Translations under genes and position numbers: made by a program
Shown here: piece by piece, positions 33,588-42,583 of the stretch
How the letters are laid out: the number at the start of each line of letters is the position of its first letter
Numbering within the stretch: the first letter of the stretch is position 1
DNA from: Niabella aurantiaca DSM 17617
Lineage (GTDB): Bacteria; Bacteroidota; Bacteroidia; Chitinophagales; Chitinophagaceae
Direction: 5' to 3'
Length of the DNA: 64,000 nt
Assembly: GCF_000374125.1 (NCBI RefSeq)
Contig: NZ_KB893625.1
Span: 654,945 to 718,944, forward strand
The notes under the pieces: model-generated
The model's database searches: none
What the model was told of the DNA's origin: nothing
Seen by the model: the letters and a program-made list of their open reading frames with translations, nothing else

Positions 33588-34943
33588 AACAGAACCATAC
33601 ATCCTTCAAAATTAGCCGGTAATATTTATGCCGCAGCATCCAAAAGCTCCATGCAGCGGGCCTGTGCCGCGGCATTGCTTTCAATGCAAAAAGCAGTGAT
33701 CAAAAATCCGGGGCACAGCAATGACGATATAGCCGCTATGGGTATCATCCGGTCATTGGGGGCAGTGATTACCGAAGTAGACCGGGAAACCATTGAAATT
33801 GAAAGTTCATTTTTAAACGACCCGGCGGCGATTGTTTCAAAAGAAGCTGCGGTGAACTGTGGCGAGAGTGGTCTGAGCATACGGATGTTTACCCCCATTG
33901 TTGCATTGTGCAAAAATGAAGTGACCATTAACGGAGCTGGCAGCCTGGTTACCCGGCCCATGGATTTCTTTGACCAGGTACTGCCGCAACTGGGAGTTTC
34001 GATCGTTTCCAATAACGGTAAACTGCCACTGAAGGTCAATGGCCCTTTACAACCCAGAGAGATCACGATTGACGGCTCTTTGAGTTCCCAGTTCCTTACG
34101 GGACTGCTGATGGCGTTTGCGGCCGTTCCTGCGCCGGACCCGGTAATCATCCGCGTAAACGACCTGAAGAGCAAGCCCTATATTGATCTTACGCTGAACG
34201 TCATGCAGCAATTCGGTCTGCGGGTTCCGGAAAATAACAATTATGAAACGTTCACATTTGCCGCGTCCCAACCCGAATCCCGAATCTCAAATCTCAAATC
34301 TCAAATAGACTACACGGTTGAGGGTGACTGGAGCGGCGGCGCCTTTTTGCTGGTAGCCGGTGCTATAGCCGGTGATATCCGGGTGCAGGGGCTTCAGCAA
34401 ACCAGTACGCAGGCCGATAAAAAGATCATCGAAGCCTTAATGGCTGCCGGAGCCGGCATTGCCATGGAGGCAAAAGGGATCGTGCTGCATGCGGCGCCAT
34501 TGCAAGCATTTACATTTGACGCGACGGATTGTCCCGACCTGTTTCCCCCGCTGGTAGCGCTGGCAGCAAACTGCAAAGGCATCACCAAAATAAAAGGCGT
34601 AAGCCGGCTGGCACATAAGGAAAGCGACCGGGGTGTCACCCTGCAGGAAGAGTTTGGCAAAATGGGAATCCGGGTAGATCTGGATAGCGACATCATGAGG
34701 GTACATGGCGGTGCCGTGAAAGGCGCGGTGGTGCATTCCCGGCACGATCACCGGATCGCGATGGCCTGTGCCACAGCAGCGCTGAGAGCGGATGGCCCTG
34801 TTACGATCGAAGAGGCAGAAGCGATCAATAAATCTTACCCCGATTTCTATGATCACTTAAAAGAGCTGGGGGCAACGGTTACCGGTGGGCTGGATTACAG
34901 AAATGCGCTGAACGAAACTTACTCAGATAAAAACGGGGAATAG
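33585..34943 (+). CDS. aroA: 3-phosphoshikimate 1-carboxyvinyltransferase (EPSP synthase)
   Basis: A 452-residue EPSP synthase. Present are SKSSMQRACAAALL (phosphate-binding Lys/Ser/Arg), NCGESGLSIRMF, GAGSLVTRPM, DGSLSSQFLTGLLMA, EGDWSGGAFLLVAGAIAG, TQADKKIIEAL and HDHRIAMACATAAL. Residues about 231-241 (ESRISNLKSQI) are encoded by an AATCTCA array identical in unit to the one before the gene, so a short surface insertion appears to have come from an intergenic repeat, in frame. The position lies just before the second-domain EGDWS motif. Catalytic residues seem intact. Confidence 0.95.
   Translation: MNRTIHPSKLAGNIYAAASKSSMQRACAAALLSMQKAVIKNPGHSNDDIAAMGIIRSLGAVITEVDRETIEIESSFLNDPAAIVSKEAAVNCGESGLSIRMFTPIVALCKNEVTINGAGSLVTRPMDFFDQVLPQLGVSIVSNNGKLPLKVNGPLQPREITIDGSLSSQFLTGLLMAFAAVPAPDPVIIRVNDLKSKPYIDLTLNVMQQFGLRVPENNNYETFTFAASQPESRISNLKSQIDYTVEGDWSGGAFLLVAGAIAGDIRVQGLQQTSTQADKKIIEALMAAGAGIAMEAKGIVLHAAPLQAFTFDATDCPDLFPPLVALAANCKGITKIKGVSRLAHKESDRGVTLQEEFGKMGIRVDLDSDIMRVHGGAVKGAVVHSRHDHRIAMACATAALRADGPVTIEEAEAINKSYPDFYDHLKELGATVTGGLDYRNALNETYSDKNGE
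34270..34306. repeat. 7-nt periodic array inside aroA coding sequence
   Basis: Units AATCCCG, AATCTCA, AATCTCA, AATCTCA (34276-34303) continue the heptad pattern seen in intergenic DNA. Three heptads equal seven codons, so the reading frame is kept. Confidence 0.8.
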
Positions 34944-34944
34944 G

Positions 34945-35010
34945 CAATGGTCAATGACTGATAGCTGACTGCGGGTAACTGACAGCTGAAGGCTGATCGC
35001 TGAAAGCTAA
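34945..35010. repeat. degenerate 7-nt periodic array between aroA and aroC
   Basis: GACTGAT, AGCTGAC, then AACTGAC, AGCTGAA, GGCTGAT, CGCTGAA, AGCTAAA follow a seven-base step through the whole aroA-aroC gap. Confidence 0.7.
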
Positions 35011-35024
35011 AAAATATTTTAACA

Positions 35025-36023
35025 ATGAATGCATTCGGACAATTATTCAGGGTACAGATCTTTGGCGAATCACATGGTGAATGTGTGGGTATTGTAATAG
35101 ATGGCCTCCCCGCCGGACTGGATCTTCCGGTGGAGGATTTCCTGCCGGATATGGAACGCCGCAAAGGAGGCACACAGAAAGGCGCTACACCCAGAAAGGA
35201 AGACGATATCCCCCTGTTTAAAAGTGGCGTATTTAACGGAAAATCCACGGGCTTCCCGGTGATGATCTATTTTGAAAATAAGAATACCAGGAGTGGGGAC
35301 TACGAAAAGATAAGGAGCTTTCCCCGGCCGGGTCATGCCGATTTTGTGGCGCACAAAAAGTTTGGCGGTTTTGAAGATTACCGGGGTGGCGGGCATTTCA
35401 GCGCGCGTTTGACAACAGGCCTGGTGGCCGCGGGCGTCATCGCCAAAAAGCTGCTCCGCAATGTTTCCATAGAAGCGCGGATCGTCGAAATAGGCGGGGA
35501 CCCGGATCCGGAAAACGGGCTGCAGAAAGCCATTGAGGCGAAGGACTCCGTAGGAGGGCTGATCGAATGCCGCGTAAATGGATTGCCCGTAGGATTGGGA
35601 GAGCCTTATTTTGATTCTATGGAATCGGTTTTGGCACACCTGCTGTTTACCATTCCTGCTGTAAAAGGCGTGGAATTCGGATCCGGCTTTGCCGCTGCAA
35701 AAATGTTTGGCTCCCAGCACAACGATCCTATAGAAAACAATGAAGGCAAAACAACCAGCAATCATGCCGGAGGAATTGTGGGTGGCATAACCAATGGGAA
35801 CGAGCTGGTTTTTCGCATTGCCATCAAGCCTACGGCATCTACACCCAGGCCCCAGCACAGCCTCAACTGGGAAACCGGTCATATGGAGGATTTCTCTGTC
35901 AAAGGCCGTCATGATCTTTGTGTAGCCCTGCGCGCACCGGTGATTGTAGAAGCAGTTACCGCCATTGCCCTGGCCGATTTTATGATGCTGGCAGGAAGAA
36001 TAGAGCGGGTTATAGGGGAATAA
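35025..36023 (+). CDS. aroC: chorismate synthase
   Basis: A 332-residue FMN-dependent enzyme completing chorismate. Signatures are FGESHGECVGIVIDGLPAG, RRKGGTQKG, FPRPGHADFVAHKKFGGFEDYRGGGHFSARLT (in parts RPGHADFVAHKKFGG and RGGGHFSARLTTG), GGITNGNELVFRIAIKPT and GRHDLCVALRAPVIVEA. It is at the short end of the family range (usually about 350-370), but the conserved blocks are all there. It is the last gene of the operon; no clear terminator follows. Confidence 0.95.
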   Translation: MNAFGQLFRVQIFGESHGECVGIVIDGLPAGLDLPVEDFLPDMERRKGGTQKGATPRKEDDIPLFKSGVFNGKSTGFPVMIYFENKNTRSGDYEKIRSFPRPGHADFVAHKKFGGFEDYRGGGHFSARLTTGLVAAGVIAKKLLRNVSIEARIVEIGGDPDPENGLQKAIEAKDSVGGLIECRVNGLPVGLGEPYFDSMESVLAHLLFTIPAVKGVEFGSGFAAAKMFGSQHNDPIENNEGKTTSNHAGGIVGGITNGNELVFRIAIKPTASTPRPQHSLNWETGHMEDFSVKGRHDLCVALRAPVIVEAVTAIALADFMMLAGRIERVIGE

Positions 36024-36133
36024 CCTGTTGATAACTACCTGTTCCTTAACGGTAAATTGTTTTTTTGGCATGTTTTTTTATGGTAACTTTAAAGAACGAA
36101 AACTTTATTTCACCTTGTTAAAACAAAAAAACT

Positions 36134-36397
36134 ATGGGTATCTTATCTTGGATCATTTTTGGATTGATAGCAGGTGCTATTGCTAAAGCCCTACACCCCG
36201 GTAAAGACCCCGGAGGGTGGATCGTAACGATCATCATTGGTATTGCGGGAGCCTTTGTGGGCGGATGGATCGGAACACAGGTGTTGGGTATTCCTATCAA
36301 CGGGAACTGGTCGTTCAAGGGGTTTGCCTTTGCTATTTTGGGAGCAGTGCTTTTATTATGGATTTACGGGATGATCACCCGCAAAAAAGGGACCTGA
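36134..36397 (+). CDS. GlsB/YeaQ/YmgE-family small membrane protein
   Basis: An 87-residue protein with three hydrophobic segments. The family pattern GLIAGAIAKALHPGKDPGGW followed by IGIAGAFVGGWIG is clear, and a third helix near the C-terminus ends in a basic tail (TRKKGT). Members are stress-associated inner-membrane proteins of unknown mechanism. It is a single gene ending at a strong terminator. Confidence 0.9.
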   Translation: MGILSWIIFGLIAGAIAKALHPGKDPGGWIVTIIIGIAGAFVGGWIGTQVLGIPINGNWSFKGFAFAILGAVLLLWIYGMITRKKGT

Positions 36398-36424
36398 TGC
36401 CATCGCCGCTTATGGATGATATTG

Positions 36425-36450
36425 ATCCCGCTCGCGTGGCGGGATTTTTT
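36425..36450 (+). terminator. intrinsic terminator after glsB-like gene
   Basis: ATCCCGC and GCGGGAT form a perfect seven-pair stem (seven-base loop), followed by six T. It lies 27 nt past the stop. Confidence 0.85.
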
Positions 36451-36934
36451 ATTTTAGCGGACTGGCTTCCTTCGGATCTTTTCGTGGTTTCTTATTGATC
36501 GTTCTTTCCATGTGTCATCAGCCATCATCTACGCAGATCTGCAAAGATCCTGTTTCGCTGTTCCGGTATGAAGCATTTGCTTGGTTCTATCTGCGCAGAT
36601 TCCATCTAATGATCCGGTTTTATGTTTTTTATGCTTACTGATGGCACAGACTTGCACCGATTTGTATTGAATCGTTTTAAGTCGGTGCCTGACTGTGAAA
36701 TCCGTGAAGCCCTGTTACATATTTACATATAGCCGGCTGTTAGTGGCGGCGTTTTGTATTTTAATTTCTTCTGATCAGCGGGAAAAGCAGTGTTCCGGAA
36801 CCCACAATGAGCACCGGGAATCGGGTATCCAACACCGGACATCAAAACGGACCCGGCCTGATTCCGGTCACGACCGGGAAAACGCTAAACCTGGAATAAA
36901 CACAAGAGATCGCACAACTAACCCTGGCAGTTGT
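36451..36934. other. long intergenic region, no gene seen
   Basis: About 480 nt between a terminator and the end of purU. Reading frames on both strands are short and unlike known proteins. Parts show the seven-base step (CACCGGG, AATCGGG, TATCCAA, CACCGGA around 36813-36840) and short duplicated pieces such as CGCAGAT. Confidence 0.5.
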
Positions 36935-37768
36935 TTAATTTTCAAAAACCACCGTCTTATTCCCGTCTACGATCACCCGGTCCTGTAATACCAGCTGCAG
37001 CGCTTTTGCCAGCACCGATTCTTCGATCTCTTTGCCCAGCGTTACCATGTCTTTAATTGAATAGGCATGGTTTACCGGAATGATCTGCTGGGCAATAATA
37101 GGACCTTCATCCAGGGTGTCGGTAACAAAATGGGCTGTTGCCCCGATCATTTTTACTCCGCGTTCGTATGCCTGCCGGTACGGGCTGGCACCTACAAAGG
37201 CCGGCAGAAAAGAATGATGGATATTGATGATCCGGTGCGGGTGGGCTGCTACAAACCCGGGCGAAAGGATCCGCATGAATTTTGCCAGAATGATGTAATC
37301 GAAGGTATACCCCTTCAACACTGCAGATACCGCTTCTTCGAAAGCCTCTTTTGAAAGACCCTGGTGATCCACATAATGGAAGGGGATGTCGAATTTTCCG
37401 GTGAGCGACCGGAGCGTTTCGTGGTTACCGACCACACATGCTACTGAGGCGCCAAGGGTGTTGAAATAATTCCGCAGTAAGATATCGCCCAGGCAATGGT
37501 ATTCTTTTGTGACCAGGACGGCCACTCTTTTTTTTACAGCAGTATTGATAAAAATAGAGCAATTGGATGGAAGCACCTTCAGCAGCTGTTCTTCAACCTG
37601 CGAAGCCTTAATGTCTCCGTCTGCGATTTCCAGCCGGAGATAAAAACGGTTTGCTTCAGCATTCACATATTCGCGCATGGAGATGATGTTGAGGTCCGCA
37701 TCGGCCATCACTTTGGAAACGGCAGCCACCAGCCCCACCTGATCGGTACATTGTATTAAGATGATCAT
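36935..37768 (-). CDS. purU: formyltetrahydrofolate deformylase
   Basis: A 277-residue enzyme that releases formate from 10-formyl-THF, balancing one-carbon pools and feeding formate-dependent purine synthesis. The N-terminal ACT domain (IILIQCTDQVGLVAAVSKVM) is followed by a formyltransferase-type domain. This has the catalytic NIHHSFLPAFVGASPYRQAY (Asn, His) and TDTLDEGPIIAQ (Asp). Start and length are standard. purE lies nearby but on its own. Confidence 0.94.
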   Translation of the reverse strand: MIILIQCTDQVGLVAAVSKVMADADLNIISMREYVNAEANRFYLRLEIADGDIKASQVEEQLLKVLPSNCSIFINTAVKKRVAVLVTKEYHCLGDILLRNYFNTLGASVACVVGNHETLRSLTGKFDIPFHYVDHQGLSKEAFEEAVSAVLKGYTFDYIILAKFMRILSPGFVAAHPHRIINIHHSFLPAFVGASPYRQAYERGVKMIGATAHFVTDTLDEGPIIAQQIIPVNHAYSIKDMVTLGKEIEESVLAKALQLVLQDRVIVDGNKTVVFEN

Positions 37769-37838
37769 TTGCTAAAAATAAAACTATTTCACTTTAAAAA
37801 TGTTATTGTATTTTCATTTTGGATTGCAATATAAATGT

Positions 37839-39440
37839 ATGGACTGTAAGACCTTAAATCTTTCTTACGCGGAAACCGGCGCTTTTAGCAGGCTGGTACA
37901 GGAATATTTGAGTAAGGATGAAAAGCTGAAACCTTTTTATAATGCTTTTCCTGAAGCAGCAGCTGTTCCCAAACTCATTGAGCGAAGGGAAGCCGTAACC
38001 ATCAACCGGGAGCTCCTGGTACAGGTATTGCAAAAACAATATGCAGGCGTTCCGGTATCGGACCAGGTAAAGGCAAACCTGGAGCTGCTGAAAAAGCAGA
38101 CAACTTTTACCACGATCACTGCGCACCAACCCAATGTATTTACAGGCCCCCTTTATTTTATTTACAAGATCCTGCATGCCATCCGGCTTGCCGGGCAAAA
38201 CAAACAGCAATATCCAGGTTACGATTTTGTGCCGGTGTACTATATGGGAAGCGAGGATGCAGACCTGGAGGAATTGGGACATCTTTTCATGAGCGGGCAG
38301 AAGCTGGAATGGCAGACGGATCAGACCGGCGCGGTAGGAAGGATGAAGGTTGATGCTGCCTTGCTGGAGCTGATCGGCCGGATAGAGGCGCAGGCCGGGG
38401 TGCTGCCACTTGGAAACGAGATCGCCGGGCATTTGAGAAGCTTTTATGAAAAGGGAAGGTCCATACAGGAGGCCACGTTTCATCTGGTGAACTTTTTGTT
38501 TGCTGAATACGGATTGATCGTGGTGATCCCCGACAATGCCAAACTAAAATCGGTGGCCATCGATCTGTTCAAAGATGAGCTGCTGAACAGCCGGTCCTCG
38601 GCGATGGTTGAAGAAACAGCAAACCAGCTGACGGCGGCAGGATATAAGGTGCAGGCGCATGGACGCGAGATCAACCTGTTTTATTTAACTGATGAGGGGC
38701 GTTACCGGATCGAGCGTATGGGTGATCTTTGGAAGGTAGTGGGCACCTCCTGGTCATTTACCAAAGCAGCGATCCTGAAAGAAACGGAGGAGCACCCCGA
38801 GCGATTTAGTCCCAATGTTATTTTGCGCCCTGTGTTCCAGGAAATGATCCTGCCCAATCTTATGTTTGTGGGCGGAGGGGGAGAGCTGGCCTACTGGATC
38901 CAGCTAAAAAAAATATTTGATCACTACGGGGTGCCTTACCCGCTGCTGGTATTGCGGAACTCATTTTTGCTGATCAACCGGCAACAGGCAGCAATGGTGC
39001 AAAAACTGGGCTTCCGGCCGGTACAGCTCTTCCAATCGCTGCATGATCTTAAGAACGATTGGGTACACGCCCATTCTGACAAGAACCTGGAAGTGAAAGA
39101 AGCCTTCAATGGTATGCAAGAGATTTACAATGGGCTGAAAGAACAGGCTGGTGCTGTGGATACTACATTGATCGGGCATATAGCAGCTTTGGAAAAAACT
39201 GCAGGAAAGCGAATCAGTGATCTGGGAAAGAAAATGCTTCGGGCCGAAAAGCGGAACAACTCCGATGCCATGAACCAGGTAACGAAACTAAAAGAGCAGC
39301 TGTTTCCGCTGAATAACCTGCAGGAGCGGATCGAGAACTTTATCCCGTTTTATGCCCGGTACGGGAGTGAATGGATCGCTATGCTTTATGAACATTCATT
39401 GGGATGGGAGCAGGAGTTTGTGGTATTAGAGGAACAATAG
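37839..39440 (+). CDS. bshC: bacillithiol biosynthesis cysteine-adding enzyme BshC
   Basis: A 533-residue enzyme adding Cys to glucosaminyl-malate to finish bacillithiol. The frame is open to 37800, but ATG 37839 (MDCKTLNLSYAETG) matches the usual start of the family. Diagnostic stretches are TITAHQPNVFTGPLYFIYK, FVPVYYMGSEDADLEELGH, SPNVILRPVFQEMILPNLMFVGGGGEL (in parts NVILRPVFQE and PNLMFVGGGGELAYW) and a C-terminal coiled coil (about 440-500). It agrees with ytxJ elsewhere in the window that this organism uses bacillithiol. Confidence 0.95.
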   Translation: MDCKTLNLSYAETGAFSRLVQEYLSKDEKLKPFYNAFPEAAAVPKLIERREAVTINRELLVQVLQKQYAGVPVSDQVKANLELLKKQTTFTTITAHQPNVFTGPLYFIYKILHAIRLAGQNKQQYPGYDFVPVYYMGSEDADLEELGHLFMSGQKLEWQTDQTGAVGRMKVDAALLELIGRIEAQAGVLPLGNEIAGHLRSFYEKGRSIQEATFHLVNFLFAEYGLIVVIPDNAKLKSVAIDLFKDELLNSRSSAMVEETANQLTAAGYKVQAHGREINLFYLTDEGRYRIERMGDLWKVVGTSWSFTKAAILKETEEHPERFSPNVILRPVFQEMILPNLMFVGGGGELAYWIQLKKIFDHYGVPYPLLVLRNSFLLINRQQAAMVQKLGFRPVQLFQSLHDLKNDWVHAHSDKNLEVKEAFNGMQEIYNGLKEQAGAVDTTLIGHIAALEKTAGKRISDLGKKMLRAEKRNNSDAMNQVTKLKEQLFPLNNLQERIENFIPFYARYGSEWIAMLYEHSLGWEQEFVVLEEQ

Positions 39441-39467
39441 TCCACTACCGATACGGATCCGGTGCTT

Positions 39468-39502
39468 GTTTGAGATTTGATGTTTGAGGTTGCAGTTGCG
39501 GT
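39468..39502. repeat. degenerate 7-nt periodic array
   Basis: GTTTGAG, ATTTGAT, GTTTGAG, GTTGCAG, TTGCGGT step by seven in the gap between bshC and purE. A second run (CGCACTT, TCACATT, CCCATAT) follows near 39553-39580. Confidence 0.6.
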
Positions 39503-39600
39503 TTTGTGCCTGGTGTTCGATTTTCTTTTGGAAATCCGGGATCCTCATTTTCGCACTTTCACATTCCCATATTTTCAAATTCAATGTATTCGTGCAGATC

Positions 39601-40116
39601 TCAGGCATCGAACCCATTGGGTTGCCCCGATTTCTTCAAACGTGCTGCCTTCTGCAGTACTTCGGCTTCCAGTTCGGTTTTATAATCTGCTACTTTCTTA
39701 TAGATGACATCATCGGCAGCCCCGATGATCTGTGCAGCAAGGATGCCGGCGTTTTTAGCCGCATTCAGCGCAACGGTGGCAACGGGCACGCCATTGGGCA
39801 TTTGCAGGATGCTGAGCACTGAATCCCAGCCGTCGATAGAGTTGCTCGATTTTACCGGAACACCAATAACCGGGAGTGCGGTGATGGAGGCTACCATTCC
39901 CGGCAGATGCGCCGCACCGCCGGCACCGGCGATGATCACTTTTAAACCACGTCCCTTTGCTTTTTGTGCATATTCTACCATACGCAACGGGGTACGGTGC
40001 GCAGATACAACGGTTACTTCATAATCGATTCCCAATGTTTTCAGAACAGCTGCTGCCGGTTCCATTACCGGTAAATCGCTGTCGCTGCCCATGATGATCC
40101 CTACCTGTATAGCCAT
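39601..40116 (-). CDS. purE: 5-(carboxyamino)imidazole ribonucleotide mutase
   Basis: A 171-residue class I PurE. It has [16 protein letters not shown], the catalytic [16 protein letters not shown] (His), [17 protein letters not shown], and [21 protein letters not shown] (in parts). It rearranges N5-CAIR to CAIR in purine synthesis. purK is not adjacent. A near-consensus box (GTTCTTTG) stands four bases before the ATG on this strand. Confidence 0.95.
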   Translation of the reverse strand: MAIQVGIIMGSDSDLPVMEPAAAVLKTLGIDYEVTVVSAHRTPLRMVEYAQKAKGRGLKVIIAGAGGAAHLPGMVASITALPVIGVPVKSSNSIDGWDSVLSILQMPNGVPVATVALNAAKNAGILAAQIIGAADDVIYKKVADYKTELEAEVLQKAARLKKSGQPNGFDA

Positions 40117-40299
40117 AGTGCAAAGAACGGTAAAAAGAACATATCATGCGGCGGGGACGGGATATTTTTGAGGGCGGGATGCTGGATGCGCCCCCAGGTT
40201 CCGGTGCCTGATCTAACCGTAAACGCAAAGGTTTCGTGAAGATCGCGGCGGGGATATGATGGAACATTCCATCACTGCCAAAACAACGATCGTAAACGG

Positions 40300-40377
40300 T
40301 CTGATAGCTGATCCCTGAAGGCTAATGACTGGATGCTGATTGCTGACAGTTCAAATCTCAATCCTCAATTCTCTAAA
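40300..40377. repeat. degenerate 7-nt periodic array upstream of pncB
   Basis: AGCTGAT, CCCTGAA, GGCTAAT, GACTGGA, TGCTGAT, TGCTGAC, AGTTCAA, ATCTCAA, TCCTCAA run in phase right up to the pncB promoter box. Confidence 0.75.
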
Positions 40378-40387
40378 CAATTTTGTG

Positions 40388-40395
40388 TAGGTTTG
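40388..40395 (+). promoter_or_regulatory. TAnnTTTG box 4 nt before pncB ATG
   Basis: TAGGTTTG, then AACA, then ATG 40400. The spacing implies a leaderless mRNA. Confidence 0.55.
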
Positions 40396-40399
40396 AACA

Positions 40400-41584
40400 A
40401 TGAATACTGAAACGTTTTTTCCCTCCCCGTCGATCCTTGACAACGACTTTTACAAGTTTACAATGCAGTGTGCCGTTACGCAGTTGTTCCCGGATGTGAA
40501 GGCTAGGTACTCGTTCATCAACCGGGGGGCACATTTATTCCCGGAGGGATTTGGGGATGCGTTGAAAGAACAGGTTGCCTTAATGGCAACGCTGCGGCTG
40601 ACGAAGGAAGAACACCGCTATCTTGCCGCCAATTGCCCCTACCTGAATGCGGCGTATCTCAACCTCCTGGCAGGATATGCATATGATCCATCAGAAGTGA
40701 CGATCACCCAGGAGAGGGGACGGCTGGAGGTTTCGGTAGAAGGGCACTGGTTCCGTACCATTCTGTGGGAAGTGCCGCTGCTGTTCCTGATCAGCGAGCT
40801 GTATTACCGGCTCACGGGGCAGAAAAGAGATACGGACGAAGCGGTGATCAGCAACACGATCGAAAAAACAGGCATCTATAAAGAGCTGGATGTGCCGGTG
40901 GCCGAGTTTGGAACGCGGCGCCGGCATTCATACGAAGTACAGCAACTGGTGGTGGATACCCTTACAAAACATGGCGGAAAAAGTTTTGTAGGAACCAGCA
41001 ATGTGCACCTGGCCATGCGCTCCAAAACAAAGCCCATCGGCACGCATGCGCATGAGTGGTTTATGTTTCATGCCGCAAAATACGGATTCACCATGGCCAA
41101 TGCACTGAGCCTGGAACACTGGACGGATGTGTATCGCGGAGATCTGGGAGTAGCGTTGTCCGATACCTATACCAACGATGTTTTCTTTGAACAGTTTGAT
41201 AAAAAATTTGCAAAGCTGTTTGACGGGGTACGGCATGACAGTGGTGACCCGGTCGCTTACGCAGAAAAGGTGATCGCCCATTATCAAAAATTAGGGATCA
41301 ATCCCGCCTATAAATTCATCATTTTTTCCGATGGATTGAATACGGAGAAGGTTGCAGGGATCACCCGTGCCACCAAAGGCAAGATCGGCATTTCCTTCGG
41401 CATCGGTACCAATCTTACCAATGATGTAGGACTGCAGCCCATGAATATTGTTGTAAAGCTAACGGCTGTTCAGTTTGATGACAGGAGATGGGTGTCTACC
41501 GTAAAGCTATCAGACGAAAAAGGAAAACATACCGGTCAGCCGGAAATGATCCGGCTGGCGAAGGAAGTTTTAGGCATTGAATAG
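40400..41584 (+). CDS. pncB: nicotinate phosphoribosyltransferase
   Basis: A 394-residue enzyme of NAD salvage making nicotinate mononucleotide. Motifs are DNDFYKFTMQCAV, FGTRRRHSYEVQQLV, GTSNVHLAMRSKTKPIGTHAHEW (in parts; contains the phosphorylatable His region GTHAHEW), DTYTNDVFFEQF, FDGVRHDSGDP and FSDGLNTEKV. Length is normal. Its start is fixed by a promoter box four bases upstream. Confidence 0.95.
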   Translation: MNTETFFPSPSILDNDFYKFTMQCAVTQLFPDVKARYSFINRGAHLFPEGFGDALKEQVALMATLRLTKEEHRYLAANCPYLNAAYLNLLAGYAYDPSEVTITQERGRLEVSVEGHWFRTILWEVPLLFLISELYYRLTGQKRDTDEAVISNTIEKTGIYKELDVPVAEFGTRRRHSYEVQQLVVDTLTKHGGKSFVGTSNVHLAMRSKTKPIGTHAHEWFMFHAAKYGFTMANALSLEHWTDVYRGDLGVALSDTYTNDVFFEQFDKKFAKLFDGVRHDSGDPVAYAEKVIAHYQKLGINPAYKFIIFSDGLNTEKVAGITRATKGKIGISFGIGTNLTNDVGLQPMNIVVKLTAVQFDDRRWVSTVKLSDEKGKHTGQPEMIRLAKEVLGIE

Positions 41585-41659
41585 CAGATATATATAAATT
41601 TAATTATATTAAATGCTTTTATTTAAGCTTTTCGTAACAGAAAAGCGCCGTTGTTGCTG

Positions 41660-41667
41660 TACCTTTG
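41660..41667 (+). promoter_or_regulatory. TAnnTTTG box with long leader for the L,D-transpeptidase-like gene
   Basis: TACCTTTG lies about 155 nt before the next ATG. The presumed leader contains two small stems (GTCCG/CGGAC near 41687-41701 and AACATCC/GGATGTT at about 41718-41747). Confidence 0.4.
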
Positions 41668-41822
41668 CGTTGTTTTTGTGGGAAAAGTCCGTTAACCGGA
41701 CATTGACTCTCCGGGAACATCCTGTAGCTGCCGGATCTGGATGTTTCATCCGCCATATGATTCGTTTAGGATCATTTTAGACCCATATCTGATTTTTTGA
41801 GAATTAAAAAAGGGATTTTTTA

Positions 41823-42566
41823 ATGATGAAGGCTTTTATTGCAAAAAAGATATTACCACTGGTATTTTTAATTGTTGCGGTGACAAATATTTCGTGGCGC
41901 GCCCCTGCCATTGCCCCGGCGAGGGAAGAGCTGAACTTTTTAACCCTGTACCGGATGCCTTTTGAATGGGGGATGAGCCGTTCAGATATGGTTTACGACA
42001 GCCTGCACCTGGATATGAAAGGGCTTTCTGAGAAAGCATTTGCCTATGCGCTCGAAGGACTGGAGGAGCTGAAGGGGGAAGGCAGGGTGCTCAATGATTC
42101 CATCATCACCATTGTTGACTTTGACCAGCCAAGTGTCAATAAACGGATGTACATCCTCGATCTTAAGAATTTTAAGCTGCTTTTTAATACCTGGGCGGCG
42201 CACGGGAGAAGGTCTGGCACATTGATGGCCACTTCCTTCAGCAATACCCTTTCTTCCAATAAAAGCAGCCTCGGTTTTTACCTCACGGATGAGCCTTACT
42301 ATGGAGGCAACGGCTACTCATTAAAATTGAAAGGACTGGAACAGGGAGTGAACGACCGTGCAATGCAACGGGCTATAGTGCTGCACGGTGCCCCTTATGT
42401 AAGCCAGTCGAGCATCAATGAGCTCGGATACCTGGGTCGCAGCTTTGGATGTCCTGCAGTGCCTGTTGAGCTCAGTCATTCCATTATCGAAACGATCAAA
42501 GAAGGTTCCATACTATTTATCTACAGCAGCAGTTACCGGCCTCAATTCTTCTATGACCTTGGCTAA
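41823..42566 (+). CDS. murein L,D-transpeptidase catalytic domain (YkuD_2-type) protein
   Basis: A 247-residue exported protein with an N-terminal hydrophobic signal segment (about residues 10-23). Residues about 90-235 form a YkuD_2-type domain: ITIVDFDQPSVNKRMYILDL, WAAHGRRSG, VLHGAPYVS with the active-site His, and YLGRSFGCPAVP with the nucleophilic Cys. Such proteins act on peptidoglycan cross-links, but the YkuD_2 group is barely characterised. ATG codons at 41823 and 41826 are equivalent. It has a long structured leader. Confidence 0.85.
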   Translation: MMKAFIAKKILPLVFLIVAVTNISWRAPAIAPAREELNFLTLYRMPFEWGMSRSDMVYDSLHLDMKGLSEKAFAYALEGLEELKGEGRVLNDSIITIVDFDQPSVNKRMYILDLKNFKLLFNTWAAHGRRSGTLMATSFSNTLSSNKSSLGFYLTDEPYYGGNGYSLKLKGLEQGVNDRAMQRAIVLHGAPYVSQSSINELGYLGRSFGCPAVPVELSHSIIETIKEGSILFIYSSSYRPQFFYDLG

Positions 42567-42583
42567 TGCTGTTTAGCGGCCGT

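Noticed and set aside
35070-36071. 333-codon open frame antisense to aroC
   Set aside because: aroC is fully supported by motifs; the antisense frame has no recognisable domain or promoter.
33536-40377. 7-nt periodic arrays considered as CRISPR or rho-independent terminators
   Set aside because: No spacer structure, no stable stems with T runs; only the seven-base step is consistent.
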